A stretch of 64,000 nucleotides of DNA from Pseudoalteromonas sp. NC201. GTDB lineage: Bacteria; Pseudomonadota; Gammaproteobacteria; Enterobacterales; Alteromonadaceae. The notes under the pieces are model-generated. The model had not been told where the DNA came from. It saw only the letters and a list, made by a program, of their open reading frames with translations, and did no database searches. Where the stretch lies: the NCBI RefSeq assembly GCF_002850255.1, contig NZ_CP022523.1:940486-1004485 (forward strand), in the 5' to 3' direction. The position numbers and the translations under genes were made by a program. Shown piece by piece: positions 1 to 9,100 of this stretch. Numbering within the stretch: position 1 is the stretch's first letter; the number at the start of each line of letters is the position of its first letter.

Positions 1-1515
1 GGCGGCGAAAACTTAGTGCAGGATTGGTTTATTGAATACAGTATTGGCTACTCGAAATCAGATGAAAGCGAGCCAAATCGCTTGGATACCTCATTTGCTG
101 GAGAAGACTTTGCGCTAGGGTATGTACTGGATGGTAAGACACCCACGCTTGCAGCGGATGAAGCTTCTCAGCAACTTAGCAATTTTGAAATCGATGAAAT
201 TGTCTGGGAGAACAACCTAAGTGAAGATGAAAATACTAGCTTTAGACTGGATTTAACTAAAGACTTCACTTTACTTGGTCGCAATGCGCAAATTAAATTT
301 GGTGGTAAATATGCCGACCGTGAAAAGTTTAACCGCGTTGACGCCAAGCTATATGACGGCGGCTTTGATGATCTAACGGCGAAAGACTTTGCCGCCAATG
401 AGCCTGAGTATGAGCTTGGGGCCTTTGGTCCGGGTTTAAGTCGCGGCCAGATCCGCGACTACTTCTACAGTAATCGCAGTGCCCTTGAGCTAAACCAGCT
501 TGAAACTGACATTGAAACACAAGGTCGCTCATACACCAGTGAAGAAACCGTCACCGCGCTCTACGCCATGCTGACGGTCGACATTGATAAACTCAATGTT
601 ATTGCAGGCTTTAGATACGAAGACACAGATTATGCAACGAGTGGTAATCGTGTTGAACTCATTAATGATGAAGTGAATGACGTTGAGCGCGTCGAGATCA
701 ACCAATGGCAAGTTGAAGATAGCTACGACCATTTATTACCAAATTTAACATTACGCTATGAAATCAGCGATAAGCTGATCACCCGTTTTGCCTATACACA
801 AACTCTTGCGCGTCCAAGCTTTGAAGATGCAGCAGCATTTCAAATCATAGAAACAGAGACCACAGAAGATGATGGCGAAATTGAAATTGAGCGTAAAGCC
901 GAAGTCGGAAACCCAGACTTAGACCCATACAAGTCAACAAACTATGACTTCTCGGTAGAATATTACCCCGGTGCGATTGGCGTGTTATCTGCGGGCGTTT
1001 TTCACAAAAACATCGATAATTTTATTGCCAAAGCCGAGGTGCAAGATAACGGTCAGTGGCAAGGCTATAAAGAAGTTATTCAAAGTGTTAATGGCGGCGC
1101 CGCTGAACTAACAGGGGTAGAACTTGCGTACACGAAGAACTTTAAAAATGGTTTGATGCTCTCAGCTAATGGTACATTTATTGATGCTGATGACAATCTA
1201 CCAAACCAATCCGACACCGTGGGCAACCTAATGTTTGGTTATGAAAATAGCCAAATAAGCGCAAGGTTGAGTGCGTCGTACAAGAGCAAAAGCTTTTTGT
1301 TTGAAGAGAACAAGCAGCGCGTTTTCCAAGACGACCATCTGCAACTCGATTTAAGCATGAAGTACTTTTATACCGAGCAAACTCAGCTTTATTTCAACGC
1401 GATCAATTTAACCGACGAGCCGATGAGCATTTATCAAGGCGACACTCGTTACAACTACCAATACGAAACCTATGGGCGTTCATTTGAGCTTGGAGTAACG
1501 GTAACGTCTTTCTAA
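1..1515 (+). CDS. TonB-dependent receptor, C-terminal part (5' end outside window)
   Basis: The reading frame is open from base 1, so the gene starts upstream; about 504 codons are visible. They encode an outer-membrane beta-barrel: alternating aromatic/polar strands, long acidic extracellular loops, the NPDLDPYKSTNYDFSVEYY strand typical of the TonB-Xanth-Caul receptor group, and a C-terminal strand ending in Phe (TVTSF), the outer-membrane insertion signal. The plug domain and TonB box lie outside the window. Such receptors import siderophores, sugars or phosphorylated compounds. A secreted phosphatase follows on the same strand after a repeat, which suggests (inference) uptake linked to phosphate-ester scavenging. 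The substrate cannot be read from the sequence. Confidence 0.9.
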   Translation, partial: GGENLVQDWFIEYSIGYSKSDESEPNRLDTSFAGEDFALGYVLDGKTPTLAADEASQQLSNFEIDEIVWENNLSEDENTSFRLDLTKDFTLLGRNAQIKFGGKYADREKFNRVDAKLYDGGFDDLTAKDFAANEPEYELGAFGPGLSRGQIRDYFYSNRSALELNQLETDIETQGRSYTSEETVTALYAMLTVDIDKLNVIAGFRYEDTDYATSGNRVELINDEVNDVERVEINQWQVEDSYDHLLPNLTLRYEISDKLITRFAYTQTLARPSFEDAAAFQIIETETTEDDGEIEIERKAEVGNPDLDPYKSTNYDFSVEYYPGAIGVLSAGVFHKNIDNFIAKAEVQDNGQWQGYKEVIQSVNGGAAELTGVELAYTKNFKNGLMLSANGTFIDADDNLPNQSDTVGNLMFGYENSQISARLSASYKSKSFLFEENKQRVFQDDHLQLDLSMKYFYTEQTQLYFNAINLTDEPMSIYQGDTRYNYQYETYGRSFELGVTVTSF

Positions 1516-1526
1516 GAGAGAAGTAG

Positions 1527-1646
1527 AGGTGGGTGTCCTTGTAAAAGCAAAAGGATTATTAAAAGGACAGCCACCGTATCGATCTAGGGTCTTAGGTATA
1601 GGATGTATTAAAAGGATATTAAAAGATATTAAAAGGACACCCACCT
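1527..1646. repeat. REP-like cluster with GGTGGGTGTCCTT inverted repeat
   Basis: A perfect 14-bp inverted repeat (AGGTGGGTGTCCTT at 1527-1540, its complement at 1633-1646) brackets several imperfect ATTAAAAGGACA-like units near 1557, 1606 and 1628. It sits between the receptor stop and the phosphatase start. The GGTGGGTGTC core recurs in the palindromic repeat hit by the insertion sequence near 39.4 kb, so this is probably a dispersed genomic repeat family. A link to REP-associated transposases is inference. Confidence 0.6.
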
Positions 1647-1702
1647 TATTTCCACCTTATTTATATGCAGGAGGATGCAGTGGTAACACTGTGTCGGTAA
1701 CA

Positions 1703-2962
1703 ATGAAAATAACATCAATAGCATTACTATTCGCGCTTAGTAGCACAGCGCAAGCCGCAGAAAATATTAACTTTCTGGCCTTTGGAGATGGTGGCTATCA
1801 CCCAGATTATCCAAAAACGAAGCACATTAAATCGCCTAAAAATAAGGCCGAGTTTATTGCTGCTGAAAAGGCGGATTGGTTAGAAGAGCATCGCCCGCTC
1901 GAAGAGTTTAATCATGCGCCTATCTATGTTTATCCGGGAACCGAAACCGCAACGGAGGAAACCGGTGCGTTGGTGGTTGGGCAGGCAATGGCCTCTTTGT
2001 GTGAGAAAAAGCCATGCGACTTTGCTATTCAGCTTGGTGATAATATCTATCCTGATGGAGCGGCGGCTAACGATGGCAAGGACGACCAAAAGCGTATGGA
2101 TGACTTGATTTTAGGGCCGCTAAAGCCGCTCCTTATTCAAAACCCAGAGTTGGTCGTGTACTCAGCATTAGGCAACCACGATTGGAAGACGTCTCGTCGC
2201 GGCGTGAAATTACAGACCGAGTGGATGGCTAAGCAAGCTAATTTTCACATGGATGGCAAAGGTTATTACAGCTACACCTTTGGTGAGACAGGCAATAATG
2301 TCGAGTTTTTTGTACTTGATACCAATATGTTGCTCTCTGGCCAGCATTATTACGAAATTCCACTAAAACCGGACGGTAGTGAACAGGGACTGGCGAGTGC
2401 ACTGGCAAGCGGACAAGCTGAAGTAGAAGACATTGAGAAGCACGAGCAACCTGTAAATGGGGAAGATCACAGGCAATTGGCTTGGCTTGCAAATGGGCTT
2501 AAAAACTCAACCGCAAAATGGAAAATTGTATATGGACACCATGTACTTTGGTCTATTGGTGGCACCAAATATGACGAAGCTCATGTATTACGCCGCTTAA
2601 TCTTACCCGAACTATGTGAGTATGCAGATGCATATATCGCAGGCCATGAGCATGATTTGGAACTGTTAACGGACGACTGCTCACGTGTACTCCCAGGAAA
2701 CACAAAGCCTAATTTACCACTTATTATCAGCGGCGCCGCATCAAAAATGCGCGGCACGCATACACCGCTTGCTAACTATCAAGAAAAGCGTTACCCAGAG
2801 TACGAGCTAGTCTGGAATAAAGCTTTTACTTGGGGCTTTGCGCATATCGAATTAGACAACCAAAAAGACATGTTAAATGTGTCGTTTTACTCAACGCCAA
2901 ACGATTTAAGCGGTCAGCTGGTGCCAGAGCAAAGCTTTAGCTTCGCTCACCGCAGTAAGTAA
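1703..2962 (+). CDS. Secreted purple-acid-phosphatase-like metallophosphoesterase
   Basis: The protein has 419 residues from the ATG at 1703. This start gives a clean signal peptide (hydrophobic core, cleavage likely after AQA, about residue 19); the longer frame from 1529 runs through the repeat and is unlikely. Calcineurin-type metal motifs appear in order: FGDGGYH, LGDNIYPDG, ALGNHDW, VYGHHVLWS and AGHEHDLEL. Together they match the acid phosphatase branch of the superfamily (GD, GDxxY, GNHD, GH, GHxH), with two metals expected in the active site. It should act in the periplasm or outside the cell on phosphate esters. The upstream TonB receptor suggests a nutrient-scavenging pair. The substrate is unknown. 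Confidence 0.88.
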   Translation: MKITSIALLFALSSTAQAAENINFLAFGDGGYHPDYPKTKHIKSPKNKAEFIAAEKADWLEEHRPLEEFNHAPIYVYPGTETATEETGALVVGQAMASLCEKKPCDFAIQLGDNIYPDGAAANDGKDDQKRMDDLILGPLKPLLIQNPELVVYSALGNHDWKTSRRGVKLQTEWMAKQANFHMDGKGYYSYTFGETGNNVEFFVLDTNMLLSGQHYYEIPLKPDGSEQGLASALASGQAEVEDIEKHEQPVNGEDHRQLAWLANGLKNSTAKWKIVYGHHVLWSIGGTKYDEAHVLRRLILPELCEYADAYIAGHEHDLELLTDDCSRVLPGNTKPNLPLIISGAASKMRGTHTPLANYQEKRYPEYELVWNKAFTWGFAHIELDNQKDMLNVSFYSTPNDLSGQLVPEQSFSFAHRSK

Positions 2963-3101
2963 CGGATCAGCAGGCGATAAACATGCGGTTTTAAGCATTT
3001 AAAAAGGGTGAAATACAGATTAAATGTAATGCTGTGTAATTGATAACTTCCGTTTTGATGAACTAGATTTAACAGGAGTTTTACATCTTAAGGAAAGCAT
3101 C

Positions 3102-4508
3102 ATGCTACCGTCATCAATTACACGCACTAAACTTCAACTACTTGGAATATCATTATTGCTTGCTACAAGTACATTGGCTGCGCCAAGTGCGCTTGCTTAC
3201 TCGAATGATACTTCTTGTAAACCGAATAACGATTGGTTTGGCAGCCCTGTGCCAAATCCTCCTGAAGGTGCAAATAGTCCGTTTGCATTTAAAGATGGTA
3301 AAGATCTTTCGACAAACTGCGATTTTCATCAGTGGTCGTGGAATAAGTTTCTCTATTTAACGCAGCCTGACAAGCGTGCTCCTGGTGGCTTGTTGATGTT
3401 TGGTTCTGGGTTTTGGCAGGTTGATAATGCGCTAAAACCTTATTTTGCCCCTTGGAATGATTTATTAAATCCAACCGGACTTCGCCCCGCAAATGTGTTG
3501 ATCCTTGAAGATATAAATCAAGCTGGATCAGATGGCGTTATTTACAGCAAGTTTGGTGGGACGCCCGTACATTATTCGATCCACGTTAACGATACTTATA
3601 TGAAGTCAGCAACCTCCCACCCTAAAGCAGATAGCAAAGCTGAATTTGCTGTGGGGTCGGTTGAGTTAAAGGTTGCTTGGATGGATGTCAAAGCGCTGCA
3701 GCAAGTCTATCCAAAGCTTGATTTAGCTGAGCATTTTTATATTCGTAAAGCGGTTTACCAAAAAGACAATAAATATAGCGGTACGGGAGAAGTGGCGCTC
3801 GTTGGCATGCATGTTGTCGGTGTGGTTGAAAATCACCCAGAGTTTATTTGGGCGACGTTCGAGCATAAATTGAGTGCACCAGATTACTACAGCTCTGAGG
3901 GAAAGTTTAAGAAAAGCACGGCTTACTTACAGCAAGATAAAGTAGTGAGTAATAGTCACGATCTGCTATTTTATCGGGGCGGCACAGAAGTGCAAAATGC
4001 ACATTTAACGTATCCAGCTTCTGAAACTACGACCAACACGTTTCGGTTATATCAATACGGCGTGCCAAACGGCAATCCATATATAGCGGGTAATAACCCT
4101 GAGCTGGTGGGGAGTCAGACACAACAAGCTCAAGATGAAACTAACTTCAATAATATTACTGAACTAAATAGCTTAGTGAATGTAAAACTGGAACAAAAGA
4201 ATCCCGTTTGGAGTAACTACTTTTACGCCGGATCAATCTGGCTGAGCACGCAAGATTACGATTTTGCAAATGGCATTAGTGGCGATATTGTGGGTAAGGG
4301 AGCCAACGAGGCGTTACGCGGCTCATTGGCGGTTGCCAATATTACTATGGAAACTTATACCCAAACTTTCAGCGATGTCACTGGCACCGAGCCACAAATT
4401 AAACCAGCTAACTGCTTTAGCTGCCATGGTATTAGTGCAGGTAAATCAACGATGCAAGTAAGCCATATTTACAACAACTATTTAAAGTTAATGCAAAAGA
4501 GTCAGTAA
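3102..4508 (+). CDS. Periplasmic protein with single C-terminal CxxCH haem-binding motif
   Basis: The product has 468 residues and a signal peptide (hydrophobic segment, cleavage after about residue 32, ALA-YS). The single CxxCH haem c attachment motif (Cys438, Cys441, His442) is near the C-terminus, so it could be a c-type cytochrome in which most of the chain is a non-haem domain. The body is rich in Trp and Tyr (HQWSWNKFLYL near residue 78). I do not recognise the main domain. The start ATG has an AAGGA-like site about 9 bases upstream. A 140-bp gap separates it from the phosphatase, so it may have its own promoter. Electron transfer or a redox enzyme role is inference. Confidence 0.75.
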   Translation: MLPSSITRTKLQLLGISLLLATSTLAAPSALAYSNDTSCKPNNDWFGSPVPNPPEGANSPFAFKDGKDLSTNCDFHQWSWNKFLYLTQPDKRAPGGLLMFGSGFWQVDNALKPYFAPWNDLLNPTGLRPANVLILEDINQAGSDGVIYSKFGGTPVHYSIHVNDTYMKSATSHPKADSKAEFAVGSVELKVAWMDVKALQQVYPKLDLAEHFYIRKAVYQKDNKYSGTGEVALVGMHVVGVVENHPEFIWATFEHKLSAPDYYSSEGKFKKSTAYLQQDKVVSNSHDLLFYRGGTEVQNAHLTYPASETTTNTFRLYQYGVPNGNPYIAGNNPELVGSQTQQAQDETNFNNITELNSLVNVKLEQKNPVWSNYFYAGSIWLSTQDYDFANGISGDIVGKGANEALRGSLAVANITMETYTQTFSDVTGTEPQIKPANCFSCHGISAGKSTMQVSHIYNNYLKLMQKSQ

Positions 4509-4540
4509 ATCAGGGTTCCTGAATGCGCACAGGCTCAAAA

Positions 4541-4573
4541 TAATAAGCCACCGATTTTAGCGGTGGCTTATTA
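4541..4573. terminator. Bidirectional terminator between convergent genes
   Basis: A 13-bp perfect stem (TAATAAGCCACCG and its complement) with a 7-base loop lies between the haem-protein gene and the minus-strand type VI module. A/T runs flank the GC core on both sides, so it can stop transcription from both directions. Confidence 0.8.
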
Positions 4574-4584
4574 CTTCAAGGAGT

Positions 4585-5187
4585 TTAATCAATTTGCTTT
4601 GTGGGTTGCTTTATCTTTTGCATTAGAAAGAACAAAAGTCCTATAAAAACGATATTGATGAACGCCATGATAAGGGCTACTTGATCCTCTGAGTGCCCGC
4701 GAAAGTCAGACAGCAAATCAGCAAAGATAAATAGGCTATAAAACGTACCTGCTACATTTAAGCCCCATCCTACAAAACGGGATGTCTTTACAAGCTGAGT
4801 GTAATCGCTAAGCTTTGCCATAATAAAGTGATACCCATACATCACACCAACGGCTGCCATCATTAAGCCGACAGCTGCATTGTCGCCTCGTTTATTTAAA
4901 TAATATGCATCGAAACATAAAGCACCAACTGCAAAGATGCCTATCAAAATAACAACGGCTTTAATCAAAAATTCAGCGACTGGGTTGGGCTCTCGCTTTG
5001 TTGAAACTTGAGATCTTGTCATCGTAACTTGCTGACCATTCCGTATTACTTGTTGCGGCTGTTGTTGATAAGCTTGACCATATTTGGGTTGTTGATTTTG
5101 CACACTCACATCACTGATTGCACGAGTGGGCGTTCCTTCATCTAGAATATGCTCAACGCATTTCTTAATTAACTTATTTATTGTCAC
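4585..5187 (-). CDS. Small membrane protein, candidate immunity protein of the type VI effector
   Basis: The 200-residue protein has a polar, Gln-rich N-terminus (about 1-70) followed by about four hydrophobic segments between residues 70 and 190. Residues 92-102 (FDAYYLNKRGD) match effector residues 993-1003 (FDAYYAFKRGD) at 9 of 11 positions, and the following hydrophobic stretch is also alike. It is the last gene of the effector operon. VasX-type pore-forming effectors are neutralised by membrane immunity proteins, and the shared hairpin suggests this one works by imitating part of the toxin. No database family is recognised; the immunity role is inferred from position, topology and the shared motif. 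Confidence 0.7.
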   Translation of the reverse strand: MTINKLIKKCVEHILDEGTPTRAISDVSVQNQQPKYGQAYQQQPQQVIRNGQQVTMTRSQVSTKREPNPVAEFLIKAVVILIGIFAVGALCFDAYYLNKRGDNAAVGLMMAAVGVMYGYHFIMAKLSDYTQLVKTSRFVGWGLNVAGTFYSLFIFADLLSDFRGHSEDQVALIMAFINIVFIGLLFFLMQKIKQPTKQID

Positions 5188-5220
5188 AAAAACTCCTTGT
5201 CATAGAGATTAATTCGAGTA

Positions 5221-6162
5221 TTACCAAAACTCTTTATCTAGTGGGCGGTTATTTTTTAGGTCATAAAAGGGGGCTTGTTTTACTAAATCTTCGCCTAATA
5301 TTTGAATATGGTCTTGGTGGTCAAGATAGGGGCTTTCTATCGTTTCTTGCCAACCTTTATAAAACGAACTTGGTATGGGCTGAGTGGTATCCATAAAACG
5401 GTGGATTTCACTCCACAACTGCACGCTGCTGTCCATATCCTTTGGCTCCCAATCGGTTGAATAAAGTGTCTGGCGCTTAAGTGTTTTTGGGTATCGCTGT
5501 GGGGCTAAAAACGCCAAGTTATGCCTCACACCTTTACCCGAGGAGACCTTTACAATATACAGTTCAACTTCATCAAGTGTTAACGAGAAGCTCCCTTCGT
5601 TATTGCCAATGGGAAAAGTGACAAGGCCAGTATTTCGGAAGAAGTCTACCCGTAGTATCTCAGATGTATGGTGTTTAATTCTGTGAACTCGATAAAAAAC
5701 GAAGCTTGCAAACGCCACTAACCCAATCATAAGGTAAAGGATATGAGGCTCAGACTCTTTCAGATATACGGGGAGACAAACAAGCGCAAATATTGAGGCC
5801 ATATAAGCAAAAACGATATTCGCAAGTTTCCCTGCTCGCGCAAAGTCAGCTCCGCCTAATGCGATACGTAGGTTCGATGAGAGCACGTTATTATCTTGCA
5901 AGACAAAGTCTGCTTTACTATTTACAGCCACTTTTTGCATGCCTTTACTAATGTTAAAGTCTCGTGGTATCGAGTCCTCTATTTTTAGTAGCGGTGTTTC
6001 TTCTATTGGCCGATCATGCACTACCTTATCTACAGGTGCCGAGGGAGTTAACGTTTGCGTCTCCTTTTTACCCTCAGTTTCCATCACCTTTTCAACAATT
6101 GTTTTTACCAAAATAGCTATAAAAGCGAGAACTGATTGATTGGATTTTAACTTGTCTCTCAT
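5221..6162 (-). CDS. Membrane protein of unknown function in the type VI effector operon
   Basis: The protein has 313 residues. A short amphipathic or hydrophobic N-terminal helix (LAFIAILVKTIVEKVME) precedes a charged linker. Two adjacent membrane segments follow at about residues 110-160 (VFAYMASIFALVCLPVYL and LYLMIGLVAFASFVFY), then a soluble C-terminal domain of about 150 residues ending in LDKEFW. It lies 13 bp after the effector stop and 33 bp before the next small membrane gene, so the three are probably one transcript. It could be a second immunity protein or an accessory factor. I do not recognise a family. Confidence 0.7.
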   Translation of the reverse strand: MRDKLKSNQSVLAFIAILVKTIVEKVMETEGKKETQTLTPSAPVDKVVHDRPIEETPLLKIEDSIPRDFNISKGMQKVAVNSKADFVLQDNNVLSSNLRIALGGADFARAGKLANIVFAYMASIFALVCLPVYLKESEPHILYLMIGLVAFASFVFYRVHRIKHHTSEILRVDFFRNTGLVTFPIGNNEGSFSLTLDEVELYIVKVSSGKGVRHNLAFLAPQRYPKTLKRQTLYSTDWEPKDMDSSVQLWSEIHRFMDTTQPIPSSFYKGWQETIESPYLDHQDHIQILGEDLVKQAPFYDLKNNRPLDKEFW

Positions 6163-6175
6163 GGGTAGCCTTTAG

Positions 6176-9100
6176 TTAATTTAGGAGTCGCTGCAACACA
6201 CCAGCAGGGCTCATGCCATAATCTTCGATTTCGACGTTAATGACTTGCTCAGCCCAAAGATCTGGCTTATCTATCTTTCCTTCTTCGTCTCTTTCTGACG
6301 CAGGTAACTTTAACTCTTGAGATGAACCTGAGTATATTGTTGCTCCTTTACCTCTAGGATATTTTCGACACCGCATTCTAATTTGAATTTTAGAATGATT
6401 GAATTTATCAAAATAGGGATAAAGAGCACTTTCTTCAAATTCAATAATTAAACCCGTTAAACTAGAATTAACGAAGATATTGGTATTTTGCCAAAAGTAA
6501 TCCAACGCCGTTTGAGCTTGTCCTGTGGGTGCGACAGCAATTAATGAGCTCCAAGGTTTTCCAGCTAATAGTGGGCGAATGTCCAGCTGAATGTCTAAGT
6601 AACCAAGCTCTGATTCTGGAATATGACCTGGTATTTGCACATTAAACTTTGCAACTTGGAACTTGCCTTTGGAGGTTACCTTGTCATATATCCGAGAAGG
6701 TGTGTGTAATTGTACAACAGATACGTCGCTAACTATTTTTGGAGAAAATAACTGATCATAGAGACTATGAAGTGCATATTCAGGGTTTGTCTTCCAGCAG
6801 TAATAGGGGTTGTCACCAAACCAATCACGCTCGCCACCACCATATGCGTCACTGCCCCAAGGGCACGCTTTAATCCAAGCTTCTAGTGGTTCATCGCGTA
6901 ATAGATAATAAATACCATACCCAAGTAATACCAGAATGAGTCCTACATAGCCCAGTTTACTCATGGGGTTTAAAATAACGCCTCTGGTGATCGTGGCAAG
7001 TATGGTTGGCGCGGTTTCAACTGCTAGCGCGACAAAGCCTGCTGTTGCAATACTGAGGCCTGCAGCGCCACCAGAGTCACCGCGTTTAAACGCGTAATAG
7101 GCATCAAAGCCTGACAACCCGGCACTATATGCAGATGCTAAGAGGTTTAATCTAGCTGTCCATGTAATGATGTTTGCTTTTTTTGCAAACTCAGGACCAA
7201 ACTTACGAACGGCGCTGAGATTTCCTTTCGCCATTTTGTACTGTTGAAATTCTTGATATTGGCGCAGGCTAGGTAACCCAACTTTCATCTCTGTGACCAT
7301 TGAGAGAGTAGAGAAATGAATCGCTGCTAGATCAGCAATACTACCCATGAAGTCAACGAGTTTTCTATCTCCGCTCATATCCCAATTCAAAAAGGCTTGT
7401 CGAAAGTTAGCGACTTCAAAGATATATACAATACCGAGTATACCCGCCATTCCTCCCTTTAATGACTGCCCAGATACAGACTCGGTCACAGCCGCATTTT
7501 GCCATTTTTGTAAGTTTGCGAGCCTATCAGATAACTTTTTAAGTGTTGCATGTTGATTATCTAACTCTGTTGCATATTGTTTTGCCTCTTCTACAGCCGT
7601 ATCATATATTGCTTGGGCTGTTGATTCTGCTGACTTGGCAGAGACATCAGCACCAGTAATTTTTATCAAATATGCAATGGATTTGTTTTTGCTTTCAATC
7701 GTTGTGATGGTTTCCGCTTGATTGAGAGACTGGGTTAGAAACTCAAGTCGTTTGTTTAAATTTAGTACGTCTTCTAACGATAGTTTGAGCTTAGAGCCTC
7801 TATATCCAACGTCTATTTTGCGTTTATTACTGCCGCGAATAATTTGGTTGAGTTCTTTAATTTGCTTTTCTGCAGCCAATTTTCGAGACTGAGGATCAAG
7901 TGGCATATACCCTTCAGGAAAGTTTCCGTTGAGGTAATCTTGCACTCTCATTTCCACTTCAACTAAATACCCAGGTGCTGAGATATCGACCAAGCGCATC
8001 AAAGGTTGCAGCACATCTGCTTTTGCATCAATGAGTTTTGCAAACGGATATTTCTTCCAAGCATTGTTTACCTTCACAAAAGAGTTGACCTGTTTTCTAG
8101 AACGACTGACGGCAACTTTTGCTTTAGCAAATTTAGCCTCTAACTCTCGTAGACGCGCACGTTCCAGTTCTAATTGTTGATCAAGCTGCGCTCTGCTCAT
8201 TCCATGTTCTTGCTCTGTTAAGTTTTCAAGTACACTCTTCTTATACTCATATTCAGCACGCTTTTCTTGTAACTCTTTAAATGCTTTTGCTTTTTCTCTT
8301 TCAGCGTTGATAAGGGCTTGTTCTGACTGCGCTATCTCATGTTGTGTTGCATCCATTGCCTCACGAGTTTGGGCCTTTTGTTCCCCAAGCGTTCCCGGAT
8401 GTGTAGAGAGGTTATAAGCGGCCTCTGGAATTTCGAATAAACTGCCTGCTAAACCCATAATCACTTGGGAGAGGCGGCGCCCCATTTGCTCACTCTCTTC
8501 TTGTGGCAAAATGGCTTCTTGAGCATGGATCTTTTGTATTTTGGCGCTAGTTAAAGGCAATGCAAAGCGATCATATTCCGCCTTTTCGTAGTCGTGTAGT
8601 TTGTCGCCTGTGGGCTTTGGAAACAAAAATTGGGTGATTTGCTTAGCTGGTTTTGTCGGGTGTTGACCCAGACATTGCAGGATAAAATCTTGCCCCTGAT
8701 AGCCTGAACTTAACTCATGCCAAAACTCTTTGTCTGTATTAAGGTGTGCAAGCGGTGCGGCTGGGTGAGGCTTTAACGCGAGAAATACATCGGTGACTAA
8801 GTCGTATGCTTCAAAGAACCTCAGATCTGATTGGTAGGCATAGTCTTTAAAGCACTCAGTAAAGCCTGCACTAAGAGATTCTTGATTTAAGAACTCGACT
8901 AGCTCGTCAGAGATTTCTGCAATGCGACGAGCAAGTTTTTGGAAGGCCTTTTCTTCCAAAAACTTAAAGAACTTATCTTCCTCTAAATGAGAAGTGCGCC
9001 AGTCCTTTAATTTATTGGCAAAGTCGACCGCATCTTCATCAGATTCTACAAGAGTCTCTCCACTGCCTTGAATTTCAATGTCTTTATCTAAAATCGAATC

